Below are positions 1-9,040 of a stretch of 64,000 nt of DNA, piece after piece. Position numbers and translations under genes: made by a program. The stretch lies in assembly GCF_021728535.1 (NCBI RefSeq), contig NZ_JAKKDU010000004.1, forward strand, positions 156,853-220,852. Reading direction: 5' to 3'. This stretch comes from Wocania arenilitoris (lineage in GTDB: Bacteria; Bacteroidota; Bacteroidia; Flavobacteriales; Flavobacteriaceae). The notes below the pieces were generated by a model. The model was not told where the DNA came from. It made no database searches and saw only the letters and a program-made list of their open reading frames with translations. Positions within the stretch are counted from its first letter, which is position 1. The number at the start of each line of letters is the position of its first letter.

Positions 1-1
1 G

Positions 2-3000
2 GATAAAACGCAAACAATTAAAATAGTAAATGATAAAAATGGAGAACTTTGGATTGCTACTGAATTAGATGGGTTATTTAGGTATAGTCCTAAACAAAAT
101 AATAATAGTTTTAAACAATATAATAATTTAGATTCCTCAAAAACTGGGCAAAAGCATCACATGTACATTTCTGTTTTCTGTGATAAGTCAGGAAAAATAT
201 GGGCAGGAACAGATGGAGACGGGCTTTATTCAATTAATCCTGTAAATGATAAAATAACTACTTACAAGCATGAAGAAACAAACAAATTTTCTATTAGTAA
301 TAACACTATCATTAACATCAATGAAGATTCAAAAGGTAATATTTGGGTTTTAGCAAAAAAAGGTGAGATAAATATTCTTCCAAACAACAACAACAATATT
401 AAATATTATAACGGTTTAGAAAACAATACTCCCACTAATGTGCTTTCTATATTAAAATCTTCAGATAATTCTTTATGGTTAGGTACAGATGGAAAAGGAT
501 TGAATAGGGTTTTCCCCAACAATACCAAAGTTCAATATGATATAAACAAAAAGGGAGAATACTTTTTTGAAGGAAGATATGTTCAATCTCTTGTTGAAGA
601 TGCCAAAGGAAACATCTGGATAGGCACTTATCAAAAGGGATTATGGGTTTATAATAAAGACTCTAGATATTTTACTAAAGTTAACACTTCCAACTCAAGT
701 GGAATATATGCTTCAGATATTAGAGCCTTGTTTAAAGATTCAAAAAATAGAATTTGGGTGGCCTCATCAAATTCAATAAATGTTTTTTCAGACAACCAAG
801 AACAAGTTGCAAACTTTGATTATGATGATAATGGTTTATTTGGGAGTATATCCATGGCAATAAATGAAGATGAAAATGGAACAATTTGGGCGGGCATAAA
901 TCCTAATAAATTGTTTAAGTTTAATGAAAACTTTAATGACATTAACAAATCTTATTTTACAAAACACAATTATTTTTTAAAACAAAAAAATGATTCGCGT
1001 AACTATAATATTCATTCATTATTACCTGATTATAAAGGGAATTTATGGATTTTGTGTGCCTCTGGAATGCTACAAAAATTTAAACTTAAGGACAATACCT
1101 ATGAGTCGTTAGCAAACAAAAATCATTTTAAAAATATAGTGCTAAACTCTATTTTATTTGAAGACTCAAATAATTTATGGATTTCCAGTAATAATGGGGT
1201 ACATCATTATAATATAGAAGATGACACATTTAAGTCTTTCTATAGAATTGATGGATTTCAAAGTAATAGTTTTACCCGAAGAAGTGCTTTTAAGGACTCT
1301 GAAGGAATATTATATTTTGGAAGTGAAGATGGTGTTAATTCTTTTTTACCCTCTCAGTTAAATAAAGAAGAAGTCAAAGCGAAATTGTATATAAATAACA
1401 TTGAAATTTTAAACAAACCGGCTCGTTCTATAATTGGAGATCAAATAAAAGGCGGTATTGAATATATACAAGAACTTAACTTAAACTCTAACCAATCGTC
1501 GTTTTCATTTCAATTTTCAGCAATTGATAACGTAATAAATCCTAATTATCACTATGCCTATAAATTGAATGGTTTTGATGCCGATTGGATTATCCCGAAA
1601 AATGACCGCATAGCTACTTATACCAACATACCTTACGGAGATTATATATTTGAAGTAAAAGCTGGATCAAAAAAAGGAGAATGGAATATTGCTCCAATAC
1701 AAGTTGCCATTAATATTAAACCGCCTTGGTGGCATAGCAATATGGCCTACATAGTATACTTTATAGCGAGTCTACTATTAATTTATGGTATTACCATATG
1801 GGTTCGCTTAAAAAACAAATTAGCTAAAGAAGCGTGGCAAAATAATAAAGAAAAAGAGTTATATGCAATGAAAATGAATTTTTTCGCAAAAATGTCTCAC
1901 GAGATTCAAACACCTCTAACTTTAATTTTAGGTCCCATAGAAGATATGTTAGAACGAGCTTCTGCAAATAAAAATCAGTTATTAAAGCAGCGCTTGCAAA
2001 TTATAAGCAATAATGCTAACAGGCTCTCTAGAATAGCCATGGAACTCATGACTGTTAGAAACAAAGAACTTGGCAAGCTACGTGTTTTTGCTTCAAATAA
2101 TAATTTAATTGATCACCTAAAGCATATCGCTTTATCATTTAGCGAGCAGGCAAGGTTTAAAAATATAGATTTTGTACAAGAATATCCAAATAAACCAGTT
2201 AATATTTGGTATGATAGAGATAAAATTGAACATGTAATTTATAATCTACTTTCAAATGCTTTTAAGTTTACCCCAAAGGAAGGCGAAATCTCTTTGAAAA
2301 CAGTTTGTAATACTGATGATGATTTTGTTGAGATATCTGTAACTGATTCAGGTCCAGGTATTCCAGAAACAGAACTTGAAGATATTTTTAAACTTTTTTA
2401 CCAAACTGATATTGGGAAACATAAAAAAGGTATTGGTATTGGTTTAGCACTTACAAAAGAACTAGTATCATTACACAAAGGTGAGATTAACGTTGAATCT
2501 TCTTCTGAATTAGGAACCTGTTTCTCGATTAAACTTTCTACAAAAGATGATATTTTTTCTGAAGACGAAAAAGTATTTATTCATAATACGAAACCTATTT
2601 CGGACACTTTAGCATCCAATTTTAATTCACTTGAAAAAGAGTTTGGTTTAAAAGTAGATAAAAAAGAAAAACATACCCATACATTATTAATTGTTGAAGA
2701 TAATATTGAAATGCAAATATTTTTGCGCGACGTTTTAAGCGATACTTATAATTTACTTATAGCAGAAAATGGAAAAGTAGGTTTAAAATTGGCAGAAAAA
2801 CACACTCCAGATTTGATAATTAGTGACATTATGATGCCTGTTATGGATGGAATAGAAATGAGTAAAAAGCTCCATAAAAAGAAATCTACTATGCATATAC
2901 CTGTTATTTTACTTACTGCTAAAAATTCAACTCCAACAAGACTTGCGGGTTTAAAATCAGGAGCGATAGAGTATATTGTAAAGCCTTTTAATTTTCAAGA

Positions 3001-3475
3001 GCTTTCTTTAAAAATAAAGAATATTATAGAATCAAAAGAAAAGGTTTTGTCAAAATATAAAATTGACAGGTTAAGTAACCCCAGCCAAATAGAAGAACTT
3101 TCAAAGGATGATATTTTTATCAAAGATTTAGTTGAAGAATTAAAAAAACAAATAGAAAATCCAGATTTTAAACTAGAAGAATTGTCAAATTCATTAAATA
3201 TGAGTTACTCCGTAATTTATAGAAAATGTCAAGATATTACAGGTAAAACAATTGTTGAGTTAGTTAGATCGCTTAAGATAAAAAAAGCTGCTCTACTTAT
3301 TATTCAAAAAGGCTATAATATATCTGAAGCTTCATATATGGTAGGTTATAAAGATTCTAAATATTTTACAAAGTGTTTTAAAGAAGAGTTTGGAATACCT
3401 CCAACCAATTTTAAAAGAGAAGCAAAAGACCTAGGGGTTTTTGAAGTAATAAAAAAATATAAAATTCAATACTAA
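2..3475 (+). CDS. Hybrid two-component system regulator (5' end outside window)
   Basis: One-protein sensor and regulator, the type that controls polysaccharide or nutrient utilisation genes in Bacteroidota. The reading frame is open from base 2, so the true start is upstream. In order: repeated propeller blades with IWAGTDGDGL-type motifs (bases 2-1330), a Y_Y_Y domain (about 1500-1720), one membrane segment (about 1735-1805), a HisKA domain with phospho-accepting His at 1898-1900, a HATPase with N box NLLSNAFKF and G boxes DSGPGIP and GIGIGLAL, a receiver domain (2680-3040) with Asp at 2825-2827 in SDIMMPVMDG, and a C-terminal AraC-type HTH (3165-3430). The H box reads SHEIQTP rather than the usual SHEIRTP. 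Family membership is firm. The ligand is unknown, and no susC/susD pair is visible downstream. Confidence 0.95.
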   Translation, partial: DKTQTIKIVNDKNGELWIATELDGLFRYSPKQNNNSFKQYNNLDSSKTGQKHHMYISVFCDKSGKIWAGTDGDGLYSINPVNDKITTYKHEETNKFSISNNTIININEDSKGNIWVLAKKGEINILPNNNNNIKYYNGLENNTPTNVLSILKSSDNSLWLGTDGKGLNRVFPNNTKVQYDINKKGEYFFEGRYVQSLVEDAKGNIWIGTYQKGLWVYNKDSRYFTKVNTSNSSGIYASDIRALFKDSKNRIWVASSNSINVFSDNQEQVANFDYDDNGLFGSISMAINEDENGTIWAGINPNKLFKFNENFNDINKSYFTKHNYFLKQKNDSRNYNIHSLLPDYKGNLWILCASGMLQKFKLKDNTYESLANKNHFKNIVLNSILFEDSNNLWISSNNGVHHYNIEDDTFKSFYRIDGFQSNSFTRRSAFKDSEGILYFGSEDGVNSFLPSQLNKEEVKAKLYINNIEILNKPARSIIGDQIKGGIEYIQELNLNSNQSSFSFQFSAIDNVINPNYHYAYKLNGFDADWIIPKNDRIATYTNIPYGDYIFEVKAGSKKGEWNIAPIQVAINIKPPWWHSNMAYIVYFIASLLLIYGITIWVRLKNKLAKEAWQNNKEKELYAMKMNFFAKMSHEIQTPLTLILGPIEDMLERASANKNQLLKQRLQIISNNANRLSRIAMELMTVRNKELGKLRVFASNNNLIDHLKHIALSFSEQARFKNIDFVQEYPNKPVNIWYDRDKIEHVIYNLLSNAFKFTPKEGEISLKTVCNTDDDFVEISVTDSGPGIPETELEDIFKLFYQTDIGKHKKGIGIGLALTKELVSLHKGEINVESSSELGTCFSIKLSTKDDIFSEDEKVFIHNTKPISDTLASNFNSLEKEFGLKVDKKEKHTHTLLIVEDNIEMQIFLRDVLSDTYNLLIAENGKVGLKLAEKHTPDLIISDIMMPVMDGIEMSKKLHKKKSTMHIPVILLTAKNSTPTRLAGLKSGAIEYIVKPFNFQELSLKIKNIIESKEKVLSKYKIDRLSNPSQIEELSKDDIFIKDLVEELKKQIENPDFKLEELSNSLNMSYSVIYRKCQDITGKTIVELVRSLKIKKAALLIIQKGYNISEASYMVGYKDSKYFTKCFKEEFGIPPTNFKREAKDLGVFEVIKKYKIQY

Positions 3476-3507
3476 ATGATAACCTTTTTAGTTATAAAAT
3501 TAAATAG

Positions 3508-3660
3508 AAACAAAGAAGTGTATTGGAAAGAGTTTTATACTTATTTATTGCTGTTGTCATTGAAAATTTTATTGAAACTCCGCAAGAATTCAAATCTCAA
3601 TTCCCAAAAATTTATGATAAAGTTAAGCAGACGCTTAATTTTAATGTTGTAGGGTATTAA
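3508..3660 (+). pseudogene. 3' fragment of an MtfA-like (M90) zinc peptidase gene
   Basis: A 50-codon open stretch with no plausible start. A TAG lies just upstream at 3505-3507, and the only initiation candidate is TTG at 3523. Its translation contains FIAVVIENFIETPQEFKSQF followed by PKIYDKVKQTLNFN. This resembles the C-terminal helix of MtfA-type zinc peptidases, where a phrase like EFFAVASEYFFE is followed by a P-LY motif. The HExxH part is absent from the window, so this looks like the tail of a deleted gene. Family assignment is from memory of the motif and is moderate. A short real ORF starting at TTG cannot be excluded. Confidence 0.45.
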
Positions 3661-3741
3661 AAATATAGTAATTCATGATTTTTATCATGCTTTTTTCATT
3701 TTTTCATTTATATTTTAGTGTAGAATTTAAAACAAAGTAAC

Positions 3742-4158
3742 ATGAAAAAAAGAACTCCAGTTTCAGAAATAATGTCTAAAGAAGTAATTGCTCTAACACG
3801 GGCTGATGATTTAGATAGAGCAGAAATGCTTTTTAAAAGACATAATATTAGACATATTCCTGTAGTTGCAGAAGAAACTATAATAGGTATGCTAAGTTAT
3901 TCAGATTTACTTAGAATTAGTTTTGCAGATGCTACAAATGATGAGCGTAATGTAGATTTTGTGGTTTATAATATGTTTACTATAGAGCAAGTTATGACCA
4001 AAAACCTTATTAGTGTATCCAGTAATACTACCATTAAAGAAGCGGCAGAAATTTTAGCCGAAAACGAATTTCATGCACTTCCAGTAGTAGACGATTCTAT
4101 TTTAGTAGGTATTGTTACTACTACAGATTTAATAAAGTATTTATTAAAACAATTTTAA
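3742..4158 (+). CDS. Tandem CBS-domain protein
   Basis: A 138-residue soluble protein made almost entirely of two CBS motifs. The first starts at VSEIMSKEVIAL and ends at IIGMLSYSDLL. The second starts at IEQVMTKNLISV and ends at LVGIVTTTDLIKYLL. Such pairs form Bateman modules that bind adenosine nucleotides and regulate enzymes or transporters in trans. No effector domain is fused, so its partner is not evident. It is monocistronic as far as can be seen: the left neighbour is a gene fragment, and a 136-bp gap with two inverted repeats follows. Confidence 0.9.
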   Translation: MKKRTPVSEIMSKEVIALTRADDLDRAEMLFKRHNIRHIPVVAEETIIGMLSYSDLLRISFADATNDERNVDFVVYNMFTIEQVMTKNLISVSSNTTIKEAAEILAENEFHALPVVDDSILVGIVTTTDLIKYLLKQF

Positions 4159-4176
4159 AATAAAATTCAGTTAAAA

Positions 4177-4230
4177 ATCAAGCTTGTATTTAGCAAGTGT
4201 ACATACATACATAGTTAAAATAAGCTTGAT
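4177..4230. repeat. 9-bp inverted repeat downstream of the CBS gene
   Basis: ATCAAGCTT (4177-4185) and AAGCTTGAT (4222-4230) are perfect complements separated by 36 nt. The spacer contains a short ACAT tandem run (about 4200-4212). There is no strong T-run after the right arm, so a terminator role is weak. It may instead be part of the control region of the next gene. Confidence 0.4.
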
Positions 4231-4254
4231 AATTGAAAGAAATTGTCTTTAAAA

Positions 4255-4286
4255 TTTATATTTTTGTTAATTAACAAAAATATAAA
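4255..4286. promoter_or_regulatory. Perfect 32-bp palindrome upstream of the cytochrome/DUF1553 gene
   Basis: Two 16-base halves, TTTATATTTTTGTTAA and TTAACAAAAATATAAA, are exact reverse complements with no spacer, centred at 4270/4271. The right edge lies 8 bp before the ATG at 4295. TATTTTTG (4259-4266) inside the left half matches the Bacteroidota -7 consensus TAnnTTTG, with a possible -33 TTG at 4233-4235. The palindrome could be an operator overlapping the promoter, or, if transcribed, a hairpin right before the start codon. Which applies cannot be read from the sequence. Confidence 0.6.
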
Positions 4287-4294
4287 CAAACTTT

Positions 4295-7200
4295 ATGTTA
4301 AAGGGTAGTTTATTTAGGCTTCTTATTTTACTAGTATTATTTTCCTGTGGTGGTAAAGAACTTCCTGAAATGGTGCAACAAGAGTATGAAAAACTTCCAA
4401 AGGATATTGATTTTAATAGACACATAAAACCTATTCTTTCAGATAAATGCTATCTGTGCCACGGGCCAGATAATAATACCATATCTGCTGGATTACAATT
4501 ACATCTTCCAGAATTAGCTTATGCCGAACTACAAAATACTCCAGGAAAATATGCTATTAAACCTGGTAATTTAAATAAAAGTGAGTTGTTTCATCGCATC
4601 CTTTCTGATGATCCTAATTATATAATGCCTACTCCAGATTCTCATCTTTCTTTATCAAATTACGAAAAAGCAGCATTGATAAAGTGGATAGAAAAAGGTG
4701 CAGAATATAAAGATCATTGGGCATTTATCAAGCCTCAAAAATATGAAATTCCTGAAGTTGAATTTAGAGAAAATTTAAATAATCCTATTGATAATTTTGT
4801 TTTAAAAAGGTTGCGAAAAGAGGGTGTTACACTTGCAGAAAAGGCTAATAAAGAGCTGTTACTTAGAAGACTGTCTTTTGATTTAACAGGTTTGCCACCA
4901 ACTATTGAAGAATTAGATGCGTTTTTAAACGATAACTCGCCAAAAGCTTATGAAAAACAAGTTAATAGATTGCTTAATTCTCCTCATTATGGAGAGCAAA
5001 TGGCACTGGGTTGGATGGATTTGTCTCGTTTTGCAGATACACATGGCTACAGTGTAGATCGCTATCGAGATATGTCTCCATGGAGAGATTGGGTAATTAA
5101 ATCATTTAATGATAATATACCTTACAACCAATTTGTTACATGGCAGTTGGCAGGAGATTTATTAGAAAATGCAACTAAAGAGATGAAACTTGCAACAGCC
5201 TTTAATAGGGTGCATCCTAATAATATGGAAGGTGGTATTGTAAATGAAGAGTTTTTAGTCGAATACGCTGTAGATAGAGTTAGTACGGTTGGGCAAGCTT
5301 TTATGGGGCTTACGGTAGCCTGCGCTCGTTGTCATGATCATAAATACGACCCCATTTCTCAAAAGAATTTTTATGAGATGACTAGCTATTTTAATAATAT
5401 AAATGAGTCTGGTCAAATTTCACTTAATAATGCTATGCCAGTCCCTACTTTATTATTGACTACAGATGAAGAAGAAAAAATGATAAGTTACTTAGAGCAA
5501 CTTATTAAAGACTCAGAGAGTAAAATTAAAAATGTAGAAAAGGCTGATATTGACAAGAATTTTGATAAATGGGTTTCTGATAAAAGTTATAAAACTAATC
5601 TTAAGTCTAAATCTTTAAATGGTTTAGTTTCGCATTTCAAATTAGATAATACACAATTGCGAGACGCTTTAAACCCTAGTATTAAAGGAGCTATGTTTGG
5701 TTTTGGTACAAAAGGGAAACATTTAGTAAATCTTGCAGATGGAAAATTTGGAAAAGGGCTTCAGTTTGATGGTGATACTTGGTTGCACCTAAAAAACACA
5801 GGTGTATTTGGTAGAAATGATTCTTTTAGTATTGGGTTATGGGCAAAGATTCCTGAAGATATTAAAAATGGTACCATATTTCATAAAGGAAATGGTGCTA
5901 TTTTATATAATTGGCGTGGTTATCATCTTAAAATTGTCGATAATAAATTAGAATTATTAATGGCGAATACTGCACCTGGAAATGCCATTATTGAAACATC
6001 TATTGACGATGTTCCGAAAAATAAATGGATTCATCTGGCAATAACTTATAATGGTACAAGTAAAGCATCAGGTTTTAAATTATACCTAAATGGAATAGAA
6101 CTGGAAACTAAAGTTAAGGTTGATGACCTTTATAAAGATATTTTATTTAGAAACGGTAATGAACCTGCGCTACAATTAGGTGCAAGATGGAGAGGTAAAG
6201 GTATAAAAGGAGCTATTGTAGATGAAATTAAAGTTTTTAATAAAGCGTTATCACCATTAGAATTATTGAAATTATCTGAAAACCCAAATTTAAACGAGTT
6301 ACTTTCTAAAGATGTTGAATCTCTTACTATAGCAGATAAAAAGGCGTTGCAATTATTTTACCTAAATACAGCATTGCAAAAAACAAAACCTTTACAAAAA
6401 GAATTGGCAAAACTAAAGAAAACGTATGTTGACTCTGTAGAACAAATTCAGGAAGTTATGGTAATGAAAGAAAAAAAAGAGCCAACACAGTCGTATATAT
6501 TAGAACGTGGAATTTATGATGCCTATGGAGAAGCTGTTTTTCCAAACGTACCAGAAAAGCTAATGCCTATGCCAAAAGACTATCCTAAAAATAGATTAGG
6601 ATTTGCAAAATGGCTATTTCATAAAGACCACCCTTTAACAGCTCGTGTAGCAGTAAATCGTTTTTGGCAACATTATTTTGGTAACGGATTAGTTAAAACC
6701 AGCGAAGATTTTGGAAACCAAGGAGAAATGCCTACTCATCCAGAATTATTAGATTGGTTATCACTTCATTTTATGGAATCTGGATGGGATGTAAAAGCTT
6801 TGCAAAAGTTAATTGTAATGTCTAATACCTATCAACAATCATCTGTAGTATCTAAACAATTATATGAAATAGATAAAGAAAATAGGCTTTTAGCAAGAGG
6901 GCCTTCTAAACGTTTATCTGGAGAAATGCTACGAGATAATGTTTTAGCTGGTTCAGGATTATTAAACAAAAAAATTGGAGGAGAAAGTGTTAAACCTTAT
7001 CAACCAGATGGTTTGTGGCGAGTTAATAATGCATCGTATAAGCAAGATAAAGGTGATAAACTTTATAGAAGAAGTATGTATACCATTTGGAAGCGATCAG
7101 TTCCGCATCCTACAATATCAACTTTCGATACACCTTCAAGAAGCGTTTGTACAATAAGACGACAAGAAACCAATACACCATTACAAGCTTTAGTTATGTT

Positions 7201-7516
7201 AAACGACCCAACATTTATTGAAGCTTCTAAAGTTATAGGTGAAAAAATGTTAAGTTACTCTAATACAAAAGAAGCGATTTCATGGGTATTTAGGCAATTA
7301 ACAGGTCGACAAATTAAACCTAAAGAGATTGCTATTTTAGTTGAACTTCAAAAAGAAGAATACCAAAAATTTCAAAGCAATAAGTCAAAAATAAAAGGTT
7401 GGATTAATGCTGGTGCTTATCAAATTAAAAAGAATAAAGACCTAGCTTTAATTGCAGCTAATGCTGTTGTGGCTAGTACAATTATGAATTCGGATGCAAC
7501 AATTACTAAAAGATAG
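4295..7516 (+). CDS. Cytochrome c / DUF1549 / LamG / DUF1553 lipoprotein
   Basis: A 1073-residue predicted lipoprotein (lipobox LFSC, Cys18). Residues 40-120 are a Planctomycete-type cytochrome c domain with one haem site CYLCH (52-56) and methionine-rich IMPTPDS nearby. A DUF1549 domain follows (about 155-370), then a LamG/concanavalin-like domain (about 435-660, starting GLVSHFKLD), then DUF1553 (about 740-1040, with ARVAVNRFWQHYFG). This architecture is abundant in Planctomycetes and Verrucomicrobia and less common in Bacteroidota, where it is linked to breakdown of complex organic matter. No enzyme activity has been established that I can cite. The next gene, 9 bp downstream, encodes its usual DUF1501 partner, so the two are probably one operon. 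Confidence 0.92.
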   Translation: MLKGSLFRLLILLVLFSCGGKELPEMVQQEYEKLPKDIDFNRHIKPILSDKCYLCHGPDNNTISAGLQLHLPELAYAELQNTPGKYAIKPGNLNKSELFHRILSDDPNYIMPTPDSHLSLSNYEKAALIKWIEKGAEYKDHWAFIKPQKYEIPEVEFRENLNNPIDNFVLKRLRKEGVTLAEKANKELLLRRLSFDLTGLPPTIEELDAFLNDNSPKAYEKQVNRLLNSPHYGEQMALGWMDLSRFADTHGYSVDRYRDMSPWRDWVIKSFNDNIPYNQFVTWQLAGDLLENATKEMKLATAFNRVHPNNMEGGIVNEEFLVEYAVDRVSTVGQAFMGLTVACARCHDHKYDPISQKNFYEMTSYFNNINESGQISLNNAMPVPTLLLTTDEEEKMISYLEQLIKDSESKIKNVEKADIDKNFDKWVSDKSYKTNLKSKSLNGLVSHFKLDNTQLRDALNPSIKGAMFGFGTKGKHLVNLADGKFGKGLQFDGDTWLHLKNTGVFGRNDSFSIGLWAKIPEDIKNGTIFHKGNGAILYNWRGYHLKIVDNKLELLMANTAPGNAIIETSIDDVPKNKWIHLAITYNGTSKASGFKLYLNGIELETKVKVDDLYKDILFRNGNEPALQLGARWRGKGIKGAIVDEIKVFNKALSPLELLKLSENPNLNELLSKDVESLTIADKKALQLFYLNTALQKTKPLQKELAKLKKTYVDSVEQIQEVMVMKEKKEPTQSYILERGIYDAYGEAVFPNVPEKLMPMPKDYPKNRLGFAKWLFHKDHPLTARVAVNRFWQHYFGNGLVKTSEDFGNQGEMPTHPELLDWLSLHFMESGWDVKALQKLIVMSNTYQQSSVVSKQLYEIDKENRLLARGPSKRLSGEMLRDNVLAGSGLLNKKIGGESVKPYQPDGLWRVNNASYKQDKGDKLYRRSMYTIWKRSVPHPTISTFDTPSRSVCTIRRQETNTPLQALVMLNDPTFIEASKVIGEKMLSYSNTKEAISWVFRQLTGRQIKPKEIAILVELQKEEYQKFQSNKSKIKGWINAGAYQIKKNKDLALIAANAVVASTIMNSDATITKR

Positions 7517-7525
7517 ATTATATTC

Positions 7526-9037
7526 ATGTGCAATCATCATAACATATTAAAATCTAATAATAAAGATTTTCAGGATATTGAAAGGCAAATAGATAGAAGG
7601 AATTTTTTAAAGAAAACCTCATTAGGAATTGGAGCAATAGCGTTGGGTTCTCTATTAAATACCGAAAAAGCCTTTGGAGCAATAAATACAAATTCAAACG
7701 CCACAGATGTTTTAAACGCTTATAATAAAAACCGATTAGGATTACCACATCATTTACCAAAGGCAAACCGCATTGTGTATTTGTTTCAAAGTGGAGGACC
7801 TTCTCAAATAGATTTGTTTGATTACAAACCAAAACTAGTCGATATGTTTGGTAAAGACCTTCCCGCATCTATTCGTAAAGGTCAACGACTAACAGGAATG
7901 AGTGCTGACCAAACCGCTTTTCCAATTGCAGCCTCAACTTTAAAATTTAAGCAGTATGGTGAATCTAGAGCATGGGTAAGTGATGCAATGCCATTTTTGT
8001 CTGAAGTAGTGGATGATTTATGTTTTATAAAAAGTATGCATACTGATGCCATTAATCACGATCCAGCAATAACATTTTTTCAAACAGGAAGTCAACTTCC
8101 TGGACGACCTTCAATAGGTTCTTGGTTAAGTTATGGGTTAGGTTCAGACAATGATAACCTTCCAACCTTTATAACTTTAGTATCTAAAAATGGTGGAGGG
8201 CAACCCTTATACTCACGTTTATGGGGTAATGGGTTTTTGCCCACAGAGCATCAAGGTGTACAGTTTAGATCAGGTAAAGATCCTGTTTTATATTTAAGCG
8301 ATCCGGAAAATTATGATGGAAATGATAGGAGGAATATGATAGATTATTTAGGAAAGCTAAATGATGTAGCAACAGATACTTATGGCGATCCTGAAATTAA
8401 AGCACGCATGTCTCAATATGAAATGGCTTTTCGTATGCAAACTTCAGTTCCAGAAGTCACAGATACTTCAGACGAACCAGAATATATTTTTGATATGTAT
8501 GGAGAAGATAGCAGAGACCCTGGGACTTATGCTGCAAATTGCTTAATGGCAAGAAAATTATTAGAAAAAGATGTCAAGTTTGTACAGTTGTATCATCAAG
8601 GATGGGATGGGCATGGTGACTGTCCTGGTGGTGTAAAAGCGCAAAGCAAAAAAACAGATCAGGCAAATGCTGCTCTAATAAAAGATTTAAAACAACGCGG
8701 AATGCTTGATGATACCTTGGTTGTTTGGGGTGGAGAATTTGGAAGAACGGTTTATTCTCAAGGGCAGCTTACAAAGACTAATTACGGTCGTGATCACCAT
8801 CCTAAAGCATTTACTATGTTTATGGCTGGTGCTGGAGTTAAACCTGGTTTTACTTATGGAGAAACAGATGATTTTAGTTATAATATTCTAAAAGACCCTG
8901 TTCATGTACATGATTTTCAGGCTACATTATTACACTTATTTGGTATAAATCATGAGCGATTGGTTTTTAAACATCAGGGAAGACGTTTTAGGTTAACCGA
9001 TGTTCATGGTCATGTAGTAAAAGATATTTTGAGTTGA
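7526..9037 (+). CDS. DUF1501 protein with Tat signal
   Basis: A 503-residue member of the DUF1501 family, which shares the alkaline phosphatase/sulfatase fold. The N-terminus carries a twin-arginine signal, DRRNFLKKTSLG (Arg24-Arg25), followed by a hydrophobic stretch. This implies folded export, probably with a bound metal. Recognisable blocks are FQSGGPSQIDLFDYKP, the HTDAINHDPA segment, YHQGWDGHGD and VVWGGEFGRT, whose Asp, His and Glu residues are metal-ligand candidates. It lies 9 bp after the DUF1553 partner and is presumably co-transcribed with it. Substrate is unknown. It converges on rpe with only three bases between the stop codons. Confidence 0.92.
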   Translation: MCNHHNILKSNNKDFQDIERQIDRRNFLKKTSLGIGAIALGSLLNTEKAFGAINTNSNATDVLNAYNKNRLGLPHHLPKANRIVYLFQSGGPSQIDLFDYKPKLVDMFGKDLPASIRKGQRLTGMSADQTAFPIAASTLKFKQYGESRAWVSDAMPFLSEVVDDLCFIKSMHTDAINHDPAITFFQTGSQLPGRPSIGSWLSYGLGSDNDNLPTFITLVSKNGGGQPLYSRLWGNGFLPTEHQGVQFRSGKDPVLYLSDPENYDGNDRRNMIDYLGKLNDVATDTYGDPEIKARMSQYEMAFRMQTSVPEVTDTSDEPEYIFDMYGEDSRDPGTYAANCLMARKLLEKDVKFVQLYHQGWDGHGDCPGGVKAQSKKTDQANAALIKDLKQRGMLDDTLVVWGGEFGRTVYSQGQLTKTNYGRDHHPKAFTMFMAGAGVKPGFTYGETDDFSYNILKDPVHVHDFQATLLHLFGINHERLVFKHQGRRFRLTDVHGHVVKDILS

Positions 9038-9040
9038 TTT

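Noticed and set aside
4200-4213. ACAT tandem run as a possible microsatellite
   Set aside because: Only about three copies in non-coding AT-rich DNA; too short to claim phase variation.
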